Below, one piece after another: positions 23,601 through 36,400 of a DNA stretch of 64,000 bases (within the stretch, counting starts at the first letter, position 1; each line of letters opens with the position of its first letter). This DNA comes from Rhipicephalus microplus (Eukaryota; Arthropoda; Arachnida; Ixodida; Ixodidae). Made by a program: the position numbers and the translations under genes. The DNA lies in contig NC_134703.1 of assembly GCF_043290135.1 (NCBI RefSeq), positions 111,307,505 to 111,371,504 on the forward strand, in the 5' to 3' direction. The notes under the pieces are model-generated. The model worked only from the letters and a program-made list of their open reading frames with translations. It was not told the DNA's origin and did not search any database.

Positions 23601-23823
23601 TAAAAGAGAAGGGGTGCGCAAACATTTCCAAGCGTGCGAAAAGGAGGCTTGCGAAGTAACGCTCAACAGTTTTCGCAAGAGAACTTGCAAATGCTCTGAA
23701 AGTCCCTCGCAAAAAAGAAAAAGAAAGCTGCGATGCTTCCTATCCTGGTTTCAGTGCACAACCATTTCAGGTGAAGGAAGATTCAGGGTGAGCTGAGAGA
23801 AAAGCAATAGATGAATGGAACTG

Positions 23824-24010
23824 AGAAGAAGAAGAAGAAAAAGAAGAAGAAGAAGAAGAAGAAGAAGAAGAAGAAGAAGAAGATGAAGAAGAAGAAGAAG
23901 AAGAAGAAGAAGAAGAAGAAGAAGAAGAAGAAGAAGAAGAAGAAGAAGAAGAAGAAGAAGAAGAAGAAGAAGAAGAAGAAGAAGAAGAAGAAGAAGAAGA
24001 AGAAGAAGAG
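23824..24010. repeat. (AAG)n microsatellite
   Basis: About 187 bp of gaa/aag triplets with a few interruptions. Poly-Lys, poly-Ser and poly-Leu open frames here are artefacts. Confidence 0.97.
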
Positions 24011-24012
24011 TA

Positions 24013-24109
24013 CTTACCAGCGCAAACGACAGGGCAGGAGGGGACAGGAGAAGAGACGAGACAGAGCGCTCCTCCTGTCCCCTCCTGCCATGTTGTTTGC
24101 ACTGGTAAG
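24013..24109. repeat. Inverted repeat, 38-bp arms
   Basis: Arms 24013-24050 and 24072-24109 pair at 35 of 38 positions with a 21-nt loop. The outermost seven bases are cttacca on one side and tggtaag on the other. It directly abuts the (AAG)n tract. Confidence 0.92.
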
Positions 24110-25644
24110 CACTCTTTATCATGTTATACCAACACGCACAATCCCACTGTCTCTTAAAAGAACAAGAAGATTAGGAGAAGAATTCTACCTTTCAGTTGTC
24201 TTAGACGAACGTATAAGGGGCTGTTCGACTTTTTGTAATGTCTTTTCCTTAACTATATCAAGATTTGCAAATGCCACGTGCGCATCAGCAGTACTGCCAT
24301 CGGTTCATTCATGTACACACATGCATATTTGTAAGCATTGTTGTAACTTTCAGTCACACTCTTCCGTAATGAATGCGCGGCAACGCCGTTCGTTCTGCCC
24401 ACATTCAAATAATGAATTCAAGTGCATGGATGCTTCGCTCGTTTGCGCCCATACGACGTTCACGTTTTCCTGAAGCAACGTTCACAAGGTAAACAAAGAC
24501 AAGCACCGTAATGTCAGCACATTAAGCGTTACAAATGCATATTCCACCGTAACTGCGCCCCTTGTCAACTTTAATGTATGTTATGTTGCAGGATAAAGCG
24601 TTAACGAAACACGAGCTCTCCTTTCTCGAAATCACTTCAGCGAACGTTGCAGTCATTGCAGTGTTATTGCCGTGGCGTTGCAACTGGTGTGGCTTCGCAC
24701 CGTTCAGGAGGCGGAACGTGACTCGTATTCCGCGCTTGTATTCGCTACCTTCTGCCAACCAAACATAGGCAATTAAACTTTTTACTCTCATGATTCGTAT
24801 TCAATTTGGAAATAATGTGAGCTACATACATTTTAATATTTTCTCTGGCATCTGCCACTCTATCGGACTTTTTTTTTCAAAACTAAGACATGTCAATCAC
24901 TGTACCGTGTTACCCACGCGCTTCCATGCATGTGCCTGTATTGTAAAGGTGCAAGTGCTTCCAGCAGAACATAAGGGACTGTAACTTATTTCCACAAGTT
25001 CTTGATATGATATTAACAGGTTTCGTGGTCAAGACCTATATTCACGTGATTTCCTTGCTTTAGAACATTTATCAGTGAATTTCGACCAATTTTTATTCTA
25101 AACAGCACATTAGCAACTGTGATAAACCACTTAAAGAGGACCCTTTGGAAACGATGGGACTTGGGAAGTCTATCCCAGATGCTATTCGACACAAATAGGG
25201 ATGTAAAGTTTAGCGAAGTGCGTTTGACCTTAGCCTGAATGTTATTACAATATTATTTATTGCAAGACTCATTTTTTTAACCTTTCATTAAAACCCGTGT
25301 ACTTCACGACGCTTCAGGATTTTTTTTCGTGCATTCGTATTTTACACGTACCACATTCTATGTACTGTGCCTCCAACATTCTTGCTTATGTGATCAATGA
25401 AACCTTTTCTACGCAGAAATATGTCTCTTACCAACAAAATAGGCAAACTTTCTCTTGATGCTACTTGGGTTCAGGGTATATTACAATTATTTAAACACGT
25501 CTGAGAACCTGACGAAAAATCAACACGTGACAGCTCCTCACATTGAGCTTCCGTTTATTGTGCCGGTGGCGCAGTTAGATATGAAGGAGGAGAGGGGAGA
25601 CTTGAGTTTATAAGTGGGCGTGTAGATGGGAGGAGGGAAAATTA
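24110..25644. other. Anonymous sequence, no supportable gene
   Basis: No repeat family seen elsewhere in the window and no protein domain. Short open frames only. Confidence 0.55.
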
Positions 25645-25728
25645 GGATTGATGTTTTATAGCCCAGAACCAGAATATGATTATTTTAAAAGCCAAAGTGG
25701 AGGGCTTCGGAAATTTCGCTGCTCCACC
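25645..25728 (-). mobile_element. Ruka 3'-end fragment
   Basis: Reverse-oriented match to the Ruka 3' part: gattgatgttttatagccc, atatgattattttaaaagcc, gtggagggcttcggaaattt. It is truncated and diverged. Confidence 0.65.
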
Positions 25729-25730
25729 GC

Positions 25731-25862
25731 GTTGGTCAGAGAGAGAAACGAGAAAAAAGGAAGGCAGGGAGGTTAACCAGAAGCTAGTATCCGGTATGCT
25801 ACCCAACACTGGGGTTGGGGAATAGGGGGTTGAAAGAGAAAGGGAGAGTTAAAAAATAAATC
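25731..25862. repeat. Family B repeat (ggcagggaggttaaccag), copy 1
   Basis: Purine-rich block with ggcagggaggttaaccagaa, then a variable part and gggttgaaagagaaaggg. Related blocks occur at 28075-28245 and 33112-33315. The family is unnamed to me. Confidence 0.6.
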
Positions 25863-26083
25863 AAGTGGCTAAGGTACTCGGCGGCTGATCCGCACGTCGC
25901 CGGATTGAATCCTGGCGGTGGCTGCATTTTCGATGGAGGTGAAATGGCTGTAGGCCTGCGTGCTCAGATTTGAGTGCACGTTAAGGAACATCAGGTTGGC
26001 GAAATTTCTGGAGCCTTCCACTACGGCGTCTCTCATAATTATATCGTAGTTGTGGGACATTAAACCTCATATATCAATCAATC
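25863..26083 (+). mobile_element. Ruka-like SINE, diverged and slightly 5'-truncated
   Basis: It starts within box A (aagtggctaaggtactcgg), keeps box B (ggattgaatcc), the body (tcgatggaggtgaaatg, cactacggcgtctctcataa) and a tcaatcaatcgg tail. An older copy. Confidence 0.85.
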
Positions 26084-26094
26084 GGAATTGTCGG

Positions 26095-26300
26095 CAGCTG
26101 CTGTTATTTTAACGCGATAACGTTAGAGAGCTCGTCTCGCCGAAATTCTGCCGTCGGTGTTGGCACCGTTGGTTGTGAGTGAAAATCGTCCGTGAGCGAA
26201 AAATCTAGATAAAAGCAAATAAAATAACGAAAAAACTTTGGTCCCATTTAGGATCAAACCTGGCAGGTGTCCTACCACAAAGCCACAATGTTACTTGCAG
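26095..26300 (-). mobile_element. tRNA-headed SINE related to family C
   Basis: The stretch ttttaacgcgataacgttag resembles the ttttaacgcaacagcgttag of family C at 42976. Further on, gatcaaacctggcaggtgtc and ctaccacaaagccacaa read in reverse as a degraded box B and box A (tggctttgtggtag) of a tRNA-Gly-like head. Confidence 0.55.
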
Positions 26301-26990
26301 CTTCTTCAGGAAAACTCACTACATTAATGCCCTAATGTGGAAGGAGTCTCCTTAACGCACTTTGTTTGACAGTTGTCACGACGAAAACGAGCCCATTCGG
26401 TGATTTGTAGGCGCATTTGAGAGGCCATCAAACAACGTCAAAAAATGCCGCGATAGTGCGGCCATCGCCACTAAAAACACACGGAACCTTTCAAACAGCT
26501 CTAAAAATGGACAACTATGTCCATCTGGTGGGAAAGATATCATGCCTTTCCAGAGGCGTCGATCGAGCAAACAGCAAGCGCTAGATAATTTGCTGCCATC
26601 TGTGAGGCATTGCGAGACTCTTTATATGCCCCTTCAAAAAAATGCCATTTCAACAAACCACAACACTTGCAACGATTTAGCTTTTCAATCTCACGACACC
26701 GTTAAAGAAGTGAAGTACTGCACATTCCATTTCACCGACCATAAGGCGATCCTTGTTGCGGTAAGCCGGAAGAGGTCTCCAGAAGAACAAGTCGAACAAT
26801 TGCCAGATAACTAACGCAAGACAGACGACAGAATGTGGTCATTAACGAATACAAATGTCGCGCCTACGCGCAGTTCATAATACAGGACCATGTGACTATA
26901 TCACTGCACAATATTTTCATGACGTTGTTATAAAGTGCTGTTAAATAGATCTAGAACCTGTAACATTACTATAGATGCGTCGCGCTTGTG
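26301..26990. other. Anonymous sequence
   Basis: No gene or recurring repeat recognised. Confidence 0.5.
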
Positions 26991-26992
26991 CA

Positions 26993-28070
<1,078 letters not shown>

Positions 28071-28074
28071 TCGG

Positions 28075-28245
28075 AGGAAGATGGAGATAAAGATGCCAGG
28101 AAAGGCAAGGCGGTTAACCAGGCGCACGACCAGTTTGCTACTCGGAAATGGGGAAAGGGGTGAAGAAAAGAAAGGAGAAATCTTATAGGGAAAAAAGGTA
28201 CACACAATCACGAGCACACTCAGCGGCTTTCTTTCGGGGTCAATC
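28075..28245. repeat. Family B repeat, copy 2
   Basis: It shares gagataaagatgccaggaaa, ggcaaggcggttaaccagg, a gtttgct segment and a purine-rich tail with 25731-25862 and 33112-33315. The frames seen over it are not supported as genes. Confidence 0.6.
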
Positions 28246-28249
28246 ATTT

Positions 28250-29288
28250 GGTAGAAATTAGAATGGCTGGTTTATTTTTACCAAAAACGACGCAACCTGT
28301 GAGCGACAACAATAACGCCTCAACTAAGATGATAAAACTAACGCAATAACCTTAGACATCTGACAGTTTAAAATCTACTAACAAAACCCGCATAAAAATA
28401 ATTATCACACCAGATGAAAATTCAAATTTCATTTCTTCCCTAATAAAGATTGTACACTCAGAAGTTCCTACTTATACGTATATTTTCGCTTACCCATGGT
28501 ACTGCCTCCTGCCTTCATATGTATGCAAGCTTGATTCGGAAAAAGTAAATTAGTGTTTAAACATTTCATTCCAGAATAGGTTAGCTAATACCTGTTTGGT
28601 TTTCCTTGTGAACCACGACAAAATGTCGAGGTCAGCATAAGCCGGATGACGTGACATCCAAAAGCCGGAATTTTTCGCCGCGTTTCTTGGATTACCCCTA
28701 TTGCTCATTCACGAAGGCTTAATGCAAATCCTGGATCTCCGGAAACGCCAAGAAAGCCTCGTCGCTATTTCCTCGAAATCCCTAACTTCCTCTTCCGTAT
28801 ATCCGTCACTAGAATGCGGAGGAATGCTTCGGAAGACAAAAGTGCTATCTCCCTTTGTATACTTAGGTGGCATCTCTTGCTGAAAGAAGAAGAAAACCCC
28901 GGGTTTTTGTTTGTGTAGACCGGATGCATCACACAACTTGAAAATAACGAGCAAATGCTGACTTCAAAAAAGTGGCTTTTATTGGGATATAACACTCAGC
29001 ATGGTGGTTCAGTACCGGAGGAAAACTGGGTGTGTGAACAAGAACCGTCTATCATATCTGTTTTGTTGCCAATTGGTCGCAAAACTCAAAGGGTACTTTA
29101 TACACTCACCTAAGGCGGCCTATGGTGCACTGGAATGGGGCAGGGCGCCTTCTTCAGAGCAAGCCAATGGGAAAGTGGTGGTCGCTTGTGTGAGGACGCC
29201 TTCAGCAGGGCGCCACTGTAGAACGATGTAGATGACGCGCGTAATTAAACTTTGCATTGCGATACTTTCCGCAGTTTTTGAGTAAACT
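28250..29288. other. Anonymous sequence
   Basis: No gene or recurring repeat recognised. Confidence 0.5.
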
Positions 29289-29306
29289 AGTCACATCATC
29301 TTGATT

Positions 29307-29343
29307 GATATGTGAGGTTTAACGTGCCAAAACCACCATATGA
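29307..29343 (-). mobile_element. 37-bp Ruka stub with an 18-bp target duplication
   Basis: The sequence gaggtttaacgtgccaaaac and the following caccatatga is the 3' end of Ruka in reverse. It is bounded by a perfect direct repeat agtcacatcatcttgatt at 29289-29306 and 29344-29361. This is an extremely 5'-truncated insertion rather than a deletion remnant. Confidence 0.85.
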
Positions 29344-29352
29344 AGTCACATC

Positions 29353-29483
29353 ATCTTGATTTCAGCAGCGCACTCAGGGACAACTAAGAAAAAAAGGTGT
29401 CCAACACGGCCGCTGACAGCACTCGTATTGTGCATCTGCTTTTCTTATTCCTCTTCCCTCAGTGCGCTGCTAAACTCAAGATG
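29353..29483. repeat. Imperfect foldback element
   Basis: Arms 29353-29399 and 29439-29483 are inverted copies (agcagcgcactcaggga against tccctcagtgcgctgct, and tcatcttga against tcaagatga). The centre contains gctgacagcactcgt, which is also found in the centre of the foldback at 49942-50114. Confidence 0.75.
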
Positions 29484-29489
29484 AACTGG

Positions 29490-30414
29490 TACGAACTTGG
29501 TCAAGTTTCAATTCTCATAGTCACATCACCAGATTGTAATTAAAAGTATCTGTGAAATCAAATCAAAACACATATTACGCATATGGATGCGTTAATGAGA
29601 TAAATAATATTGCCTCTAGGTTGTCTGAGCTCGCTCGATTCCTGTCGCAGAACAGGGACCCAGGTCATCAACCTATTACTGTTTTGCTTTCAAGAAACAT
29701 GAAGCAGCACATCGCTATTTATTTAATCCATGTGAACTCCTTCCTAGCTATCACACTAACTTGGAGTCATGCAACGGAAAAAAATAAAAACGAGGCGGTC
29801 CTAAACAATAACGTTATCATCGGGCGAGTTCCACGACCGCCACTTACCTGTGTGAGCCAGGAGAGTAAGTAGTGACCATGTTTAAAAAAATAACAATAAC
29901 ACTCAATGCCCAATTATTCTCTACTTCTTAAATCATATAACACATGAAGGAGACACCAAAAGCCACGTAGCCATAAACTCGCCTCAAATTACTCAGCTAT
30001 TGTGAGTAGACCCCTGAATTCCTGTTGATCTGTAAAAACTTCCATGCATCAGGTTTTTGCGAATACTGAGTACTTCATGCGGAAATTAAAGTTTGCTGAC
30101 ATGTTGTGAGAAACAGACGACGTTATTCTACTAGTTCCCCCGCACACACACGACCAGCACGGCAAGTATAGCCACTGATCTCGAAGGCTTTGTATTTCAC
30201 CTTCCTATAAATTACTTCAGAGGGCACCGGCAGGTGGCAACACAGAAGTATGGCGAACTCCGGCACCGCAGGCCGTCATCGCAAAAAGAGTCAAGCTTTC
30301 GGCGCCGGACAACACACTGCCCGATCCCAATACACCATAGATGACTGCTAGGCACCGGTAATGTTGTTAATACATGCCAAGCAATTATTATTTACGGCAG
30401 GCCCTTTGCGGCTA
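29490..30414. other. Anonymous sequence
   Basis: No gene or recurring repeat recognised. Confidence 0.5.
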
Positions 30415-30422
30415 TCTATCCG

Positions 30423-30465
<43 letters not shown>

Positions 30466-31880
30466 GCCTACGTCTGGGTGCTCTGGTGACCACCTTTTTA
30501 ATTTGGGATATACCAAAATTAGTATTGGAGAGGAAATCATTTGCCATTATTACCAGGGTTTGTGCTCATGGCAAGAATAATGAGAAAATCTCGTCGCGTA
30601 CGACGTCATACCTTTTCCTCCTGACACGTGTGGCACCTACCCGTATACTATGGGCCACGGTAAGCGGGTATGCGCCCCTGGTGCAGAGTTAATCTCAACA
30701 GAGCAGTGGTAAAAACAGACATCGGCAATTTAAATGCGCGATCGTTACGCAAAAGCTTATATTGGCCTCGTTGACCTAACGAATGCAAATATTAAATTTT
30801 ATGGTCCACGCAGGAATCGATCCCAAGCATTCTGAGGGGCAATCAAGTATTCTGCTACAGAGCCACGCCAGGTCTCGGATCTGCTTTAAAAAAGACCCTA
30901 TGCAGGCGTGATACTGGTGAAATAAATGCTGTGGCTGTAGTGCTTCTCTGGTAATATCATCAATATTACGTATTGTTATGCCAGGGAGTCCAATCCGAAT
31001 TGAATTGCTTCTACATATATTGAAGCTGGTATCTTGTGATGCTAGTGGCGTCAACATCTAGAAGCTGGCTGACGCAACCAGCGCCAAAACCGGCGAGCGA
31101 GCTATCTAATTCAATGGGCGTCAACCAAGGCGAAAGTCTGATGCTATCCGTGGCACCTCTTGCGGTGCGTCTGACACAAGGCACTGCAAGCCCCCTTACT
31201 CAAGGGTCATACTCCAGCCAGCGACCAGCGGCGGTTTATAGTTGGAGGTTTTGGACTACTGGGTGATGCAAAGGATCTTCAGGGGCTATACAAGAACCAA
31301 GCTCCGCGAAGATGAGAGAGAGCGAATGAAGAAATCCTGGCTTATCGTCATACCTCAGTGCGAGCTCCATAAGATGCCGGCCCCAGTGCCGAATATCTAA
31401 CGCCTCTGTTGATACCGCATATAAATGTTGCCTTAACTCGCCATCGTCTTCTCCGCTCCGTCTATCAGTTCTGTGCAGATGCATCCGCGAGCTAAGACAT
31501 CTGATACCCTACATTATACATTCCAGTGATGCAGGCGTCACACCCGATTACCATAAATTGTGGTAAAGTGCCATCCGCTGAAGTTGGTCTACGTAGCACT
31601 ATCGCAAGCACAATCGCTACATTTCAGCTTGCAGCTTCTGGTGCTTGTAATATCCACATTGCCCTTGGCAATGTTACGGAACAGTAAAGAAGTGGTTATA
31701 TGAAACTTGCAACTGTTTCAGATGCACGTCTGAGCGTGTAACCATTTTTATATGTTTAGCGTCATTTCGTAACGTTTCGCTCGACAAGAAGTTTACACCC
31801 CAGGGGCCGTCCCTCGACACGCTTCACATGACATCGATGCCCACAGTTCGTAGGATCTGCCCAATTTTTCTTCTCATTCA
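30415..31880 (-). mobile_element. Family C repeat, copy 1, with an internal insertion
   Basis: It begins with (ctat)n at about 30415-30465, then gcctacgtctgggtgctct and ccaaaattagtattgg. At 30812-30875 a tRNA-Gly-like head reads in reverse (ggaatcgatccc as box B, tctgctacagagccacgcc as box A). The remainder recurs in copies at 42625, 56461 and 63241. Relative to those, about 440 bp at 31060-31496 are extra, flanked by acatct on both sides. It then continues as gcttgcagcttctggtgctt and tttagcgtcatttcgtaacg. Confidence 0.7.
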
Positions 31881-33110
31881 ATCTATGGGTCCTGCACCGC
31901 TCCTCTACAGAAGCTTTCAGGTTCTAATGTGGTTTGTTTTCTACAGCCTCTAGGAGCGGAGGCATCTGAGATAGGTTTGAATTATCTCGTTAATCGGCAG
32001 TTCACCCTTGAACAAGCTACGTAATCATGTGACGTTGCGTCACATGACGTAACTCTAACGTCATGATTAGGTACGATACCTTCATAATAAATTGCTGATT
32101 TTAGTTATCTGTGACATGATGACTACGTCATATGATGACGCCATCATGTGATAAAGATTTTTTGGCATCGCATGATGAACGCCAACGGGAGACGCTAACG
32201 TGAGACGCCGCTCACTTATTATGTTTGGTGATACATCTAAAGCTATCGCCTTAAAATCTGCCGGAGACGTCATCATGTTTACCAATATGGGCTCGTGCCC
32301 GACAGCATTCTGTAGGGCAGACTATCTTCTTCTCATTTGTACTATGTAACATACTAGAACTGCAGTTAAGGGTTCGTCAACTTCCATTTAACAGATATAT
32401 AAATGTAGTTAAAAGCCAGCGCAATCACTAATGGTGTACGGGTTCTTTACAAGTTATTCATATTGCTATTTTATATCAGCACATATATTCGCGAATCCAT
32501 ATGCAGAGAGAAAACACAACATGTATGGCAGCTTTCACTAAGGGACACAAAAAATTCATTTTCAGATATGAAACGAAATATAGGCTAAACGGCAATTCAC
32601 GAAAAGAAGACGAAAAGCAAAGAGGAACAAAATAACTAACTCACTGCAAACATAGACAAATATATGAACACGAGATGGAAACAGAACGAAAAAGGGCCGT
32701 GTATGTGGGCAGCCAAGTTAGTTTCGTGATGAAGGTTAGCAGAGCATGACGAGCGTGGTCGCATTGGGACGTAATAAAGAAATAATTTTGGAAGGTCGTC
32801 CAGAAAATATTTCATTAGTAGTGGTGTGAGCAATTTATGTAATGTGGTGCGCTTCATTGTAAGGTGTACAAGTGTGTGGCCTGTCGCATGGGAAGTGTTT
32901 TTTTTTATGAAGTGAGGTAAACAGAGGATATTAGAAAATCCACATGTTTCGATTAAGCAACCTCTCCTTGCAAGTACTGCATGAAGACGTCGTGTAGCAT
33001 GCAGGAATGTTTACTTATGTGTTCCTGCGTAAACAGGTTCACTGTGTAGGAGTCATAACTGTACCATTTACCTTAGCGTGCCATAGAAAATGATAAGATC
33101 ACTCGTAATG
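31881..33110. other. Anonymous sequence with TGACG-rich stretch
   Basis: No gene recognised. At 32020-32290 short motifs such as catgatgacgtca recur, and tcatgtgacg pairs with cgtcacatga across a 3-nt loop at 32025-32047. Confidence 0.5.
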
Positions 33111-33111
33111 T

Positions 33112-33315
33112 TCAAGATAGAGATAAAGATAAAGACAGGGAGGTTAACCAGAAGTCTCTAGTTTGCTGCTGTGTAATTCTGGATGGAAAAATTGGGGGGA
33201 CCTTAAGCATTGCTTGCAAGAGTTGAATGCGATACTGATATTGAGTTTCTGGTGCGTACTTGAAACACCTAGTGCATGAAATCTTTTCGAACTTGCTATG
33301 CACCCCCTACGTGTC
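33112..33315. repeat. Family B repeat, copy 3
   Basis: gacagggaggttaaccagaa and gtttgctgct match copies 1 and 2. Its second half (gagttgaatgcgatactgat, gtgcgtacttgaaacaccta) matches 48300-48415, which links these blocks into one longer family. Confidence 0.6.
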
Positions 33316-33337
33316 GTTAAAAGTGTGGTTGCATCTA

Positions 33338-33354
33338 TCTATCGATCTATCTAT

Positions 33355-33386
<32 letters not shown>

Positions 33387-33412
33387 TTATTTATCTATCA
33401 ATCTATCTATCT
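33338..33412. repeat. (CTAT)n microsatellite and array-like edge
   Basis: Interrupted ctat repeats, followed by cgcctacgactttttatta. This resembles the sequence between the (ctat)n tract and the 147-bp array at 50513. Confidence 0.9.
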
Positions 33413-33474
33413 ACTCGCCTACGACTTTTTATTACTGAGATATCACAAGCGGGCCAAGTAAGGATCTGCAGATG

Positions 33475-36400
33475 GAATTTTCTCTCCGGAATTCAGTCAC
33501 ATTTTTTTAATAAGGCCGAGTAAGTCATTGTTGAAGAATCTTGTGTTTTTCATGTTTGAAATTCTTCCTGCTCATTGTCCTCTAAATATCACACGATATT
33601 TTTTTTCGAATTGCCTACACCCCTTCTGGCGTACAAGGGATGTCAAAATGATTGTTCGTTCAAAAAACTATATTTCTTTTTGTACTTTCTTAGTTTAGTT
33701 TTCAAGCAGGTTCTCTCTCTCTCCAAACGTTCCCAAAGTATGCCTTTCTTTATAGGCTCATGTTGATTATCTCCAAAGCTATTTTCTCTCTTGAGCCTCA
33801 CACGCACTGAAAATAATATGTTTTCACTTTTTTTCAGATTTATGCCTCTTGAATCTGCTCAAAAGTTTTTGTTTATACTCTCATGCCGAATGGATGGCCC
33901 CAGTTTGTTAACATGCAATATAAAACAGGGACGCTGTTGCCACAGTTCTAAAAGTTTTTATTCTACGAAAACCGCAGTCCTTACAACGGGCTCACGAGGC
34001 GTTACAAATATTACATCTGCTCATCAATAGCGCACGTCCGACGTCTATCTATTTACGGTTGGCGAGTGCGAGACTCCCCGGTGAACAGAGTGTGCGCTTG
34101 AATTCTATGGTCCGTATCAGAGTCTCTCCCTACGCGCAGCGATTTCCAATGAGCCGCTGAATTGATAACTGCGCATATCCGCTAAACTGCGCATTTTCAA
34201 TGTGAGCCGCAACCATTCGATCTTGTAGCGGGGCTTGCGTTTTCTGAAGCAATGCAGGAACTTTAATTAAACAATACAAACAAACAAAACAGGTCACTGG
34301 GCTTCGTCCTTTACAACCTACACGACTGCAACACAAAGGCTCAGAACATCTCACGAACGTAGTCGCAATTATTTTTGTCATATAAAGACGTTCAGGAGTT
34401 TTTGTGCTGATACCACATTATGATAATGAGTCCTTCCATAATCGAGCGTTTGGGAATAAATATGACTACTTGCGGTTCCTCAACGTAGACATGTGGGCGC
34501 ATGCTTTTGTAAATCGTTTCCAATCGAAAGGCGGTTGCCATGAGTGGGAGTCGAACACACCTTATCGATCTTAGCACCACTATACTTCATAATAAAAAAC
34601 CACGGCCTGTGTGTGTACGTGCTTCGGGAATGGACTTTGTGATTTCTACTTTGGTGTATATCGTTTCACAGCGCTGCATTGTCTTTTTACGTTACATTCT
34701 GTAGTGGACGACGTGTGAGCACTTGGCACTGCACACTTGACAATGTTGCGGAGACCTTGTCAAGGAAAATCGTATTTGAGCCTCTATTGAAACGTTATGC
34801 TTGCTGCTATGTCTAGGGCTCCATGAATTACCAATAAGCCAACTTTATCATCACACGAACAGTACTAATTCGTTCACACTTTCATTCACGCAGTTTATGT
34901 ATGAAAGTTGATTGACATGAATTTTCACCGAGACATTCGCAACTGTAGGCTCACTACTCGTATTTGTGAACCTTCAGTTCTTAAAGAGTCATTCTTTTTT
35001 GCGTATAGATGAACAAAAAAGACGTTCTTTAAGGCAATTCTTTACCTTACAGCATTGACATATACTTGAAGCAGCATGTCATTCAATATTTACGCTAAGA
35101 CTCAGGTGGCAGCCATCGTCCTTATTGTATCGTTTCGCGGCATTGTTTTCTTTACCGGCATATAATGAAATCATGGTCCTCGCGTGGTGCTTATATAAGT
35201 ATCTGTTTCTTCATTTTTTCTTGTTGAACACCATGAGGCACACTATGTGCGATATTTATAGGAAGAATGCATACATTGAACATCCATAACTTACATCACG
35301 AAAGTTATTTCCGCAAGCAATACTGAATATTTATTTTTGCTTGAAATATGCAAGGCTTATTTTTTATCGCCACGCGAGCAATATCTTCTTCGTCATTCTT
35401 GATCACATAATTTTTTGCGACTTATTACTTTGTTCCATAATCACACTGTACGTGGTCGTAGAATTATTGGTTGAACTGCATGCCAGCAGTAGGCAAGAGT
35501 GTGATTTCCAGCAGCTCTTCTACATTCCAAGCATAGATGCAATATTGCGTACAGCCGTTCTTTCGGCGGTGTTCATATGTCCTTAGTGGTGCTCTCATAT
35601 GCACGTAGAATGCGATTATGTGCTAGCGACAATCCCTAAAAAGCAAATTTGCAAAAGATTGAAGGAATTCCCGGCCGCGTTCGGTCATGCTGAGGCTAAA
35701 AAGGCTCTCAAAAAACGTACATATAACAAACACGCCATTGCAATCAGTTTGGCTCTTTGGGAGTCCGAAGCACATGTACGATATTGACGAGTAATATTGA
35801 CAAAATAAGTCCTTGAATGCAGATGAGCGAGAACGAGCGAGGTCGAAAAGTAGATTTACTTCCAAAACAAAATATTTGGCCGTAATATATTGGGGGCAAG
35901 TCGATGGTTCTTTAGTTGCACCAAAAACCTGAAATGATGTTAAAGGTAGTTAAATCTCGAAGACACACTTACGAAAATTCTCCGTTGAAGTTCAACGCAG
36001 TCATGAGGTACACTGTAAGCGTAGTGAAAGCTTTGATTACGTAGGCCGTCTGATCAAACCTGTATAACAGTGGTCAATAGACACCAAAAGACTCAAATGG
36101 TATATTGGTACGATATATTCTACAAGGGACAGCGAGATTATAACAGAAAACTGAAGAGTAGCGTCGCTTTATCGCACTGCTGTTTTTTCAAGCTTACAGC
36201 GAGTACATTAAATTGGGCAGAACTTGTATCAGTACCGCTTCTTGAGAAGCATCCCTGTCATCCAATAGTGAAATTCTGTGCTGCTAGTTACGTGACAAAA
36301 TCTGACATTAAGCTGTTCGATAAATATGTTCCCTATATTTATTACTTTTTGTACGACGTATACTTATGTTCTTATAAACTGGCCAGACTGGTGGTTGATT

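Noticed and set aside
23751..24473. Long Lys-, Ser- and Leu-rich frames
   Set aside because: All are phases of the (AAG)n tract; no conserved sequence outside it.
35599..35787. 62-codon frame beginning MHVECDYVLATIP
   Set aside because: Short, no homology recognised, overlaps an equally long antisense frame.
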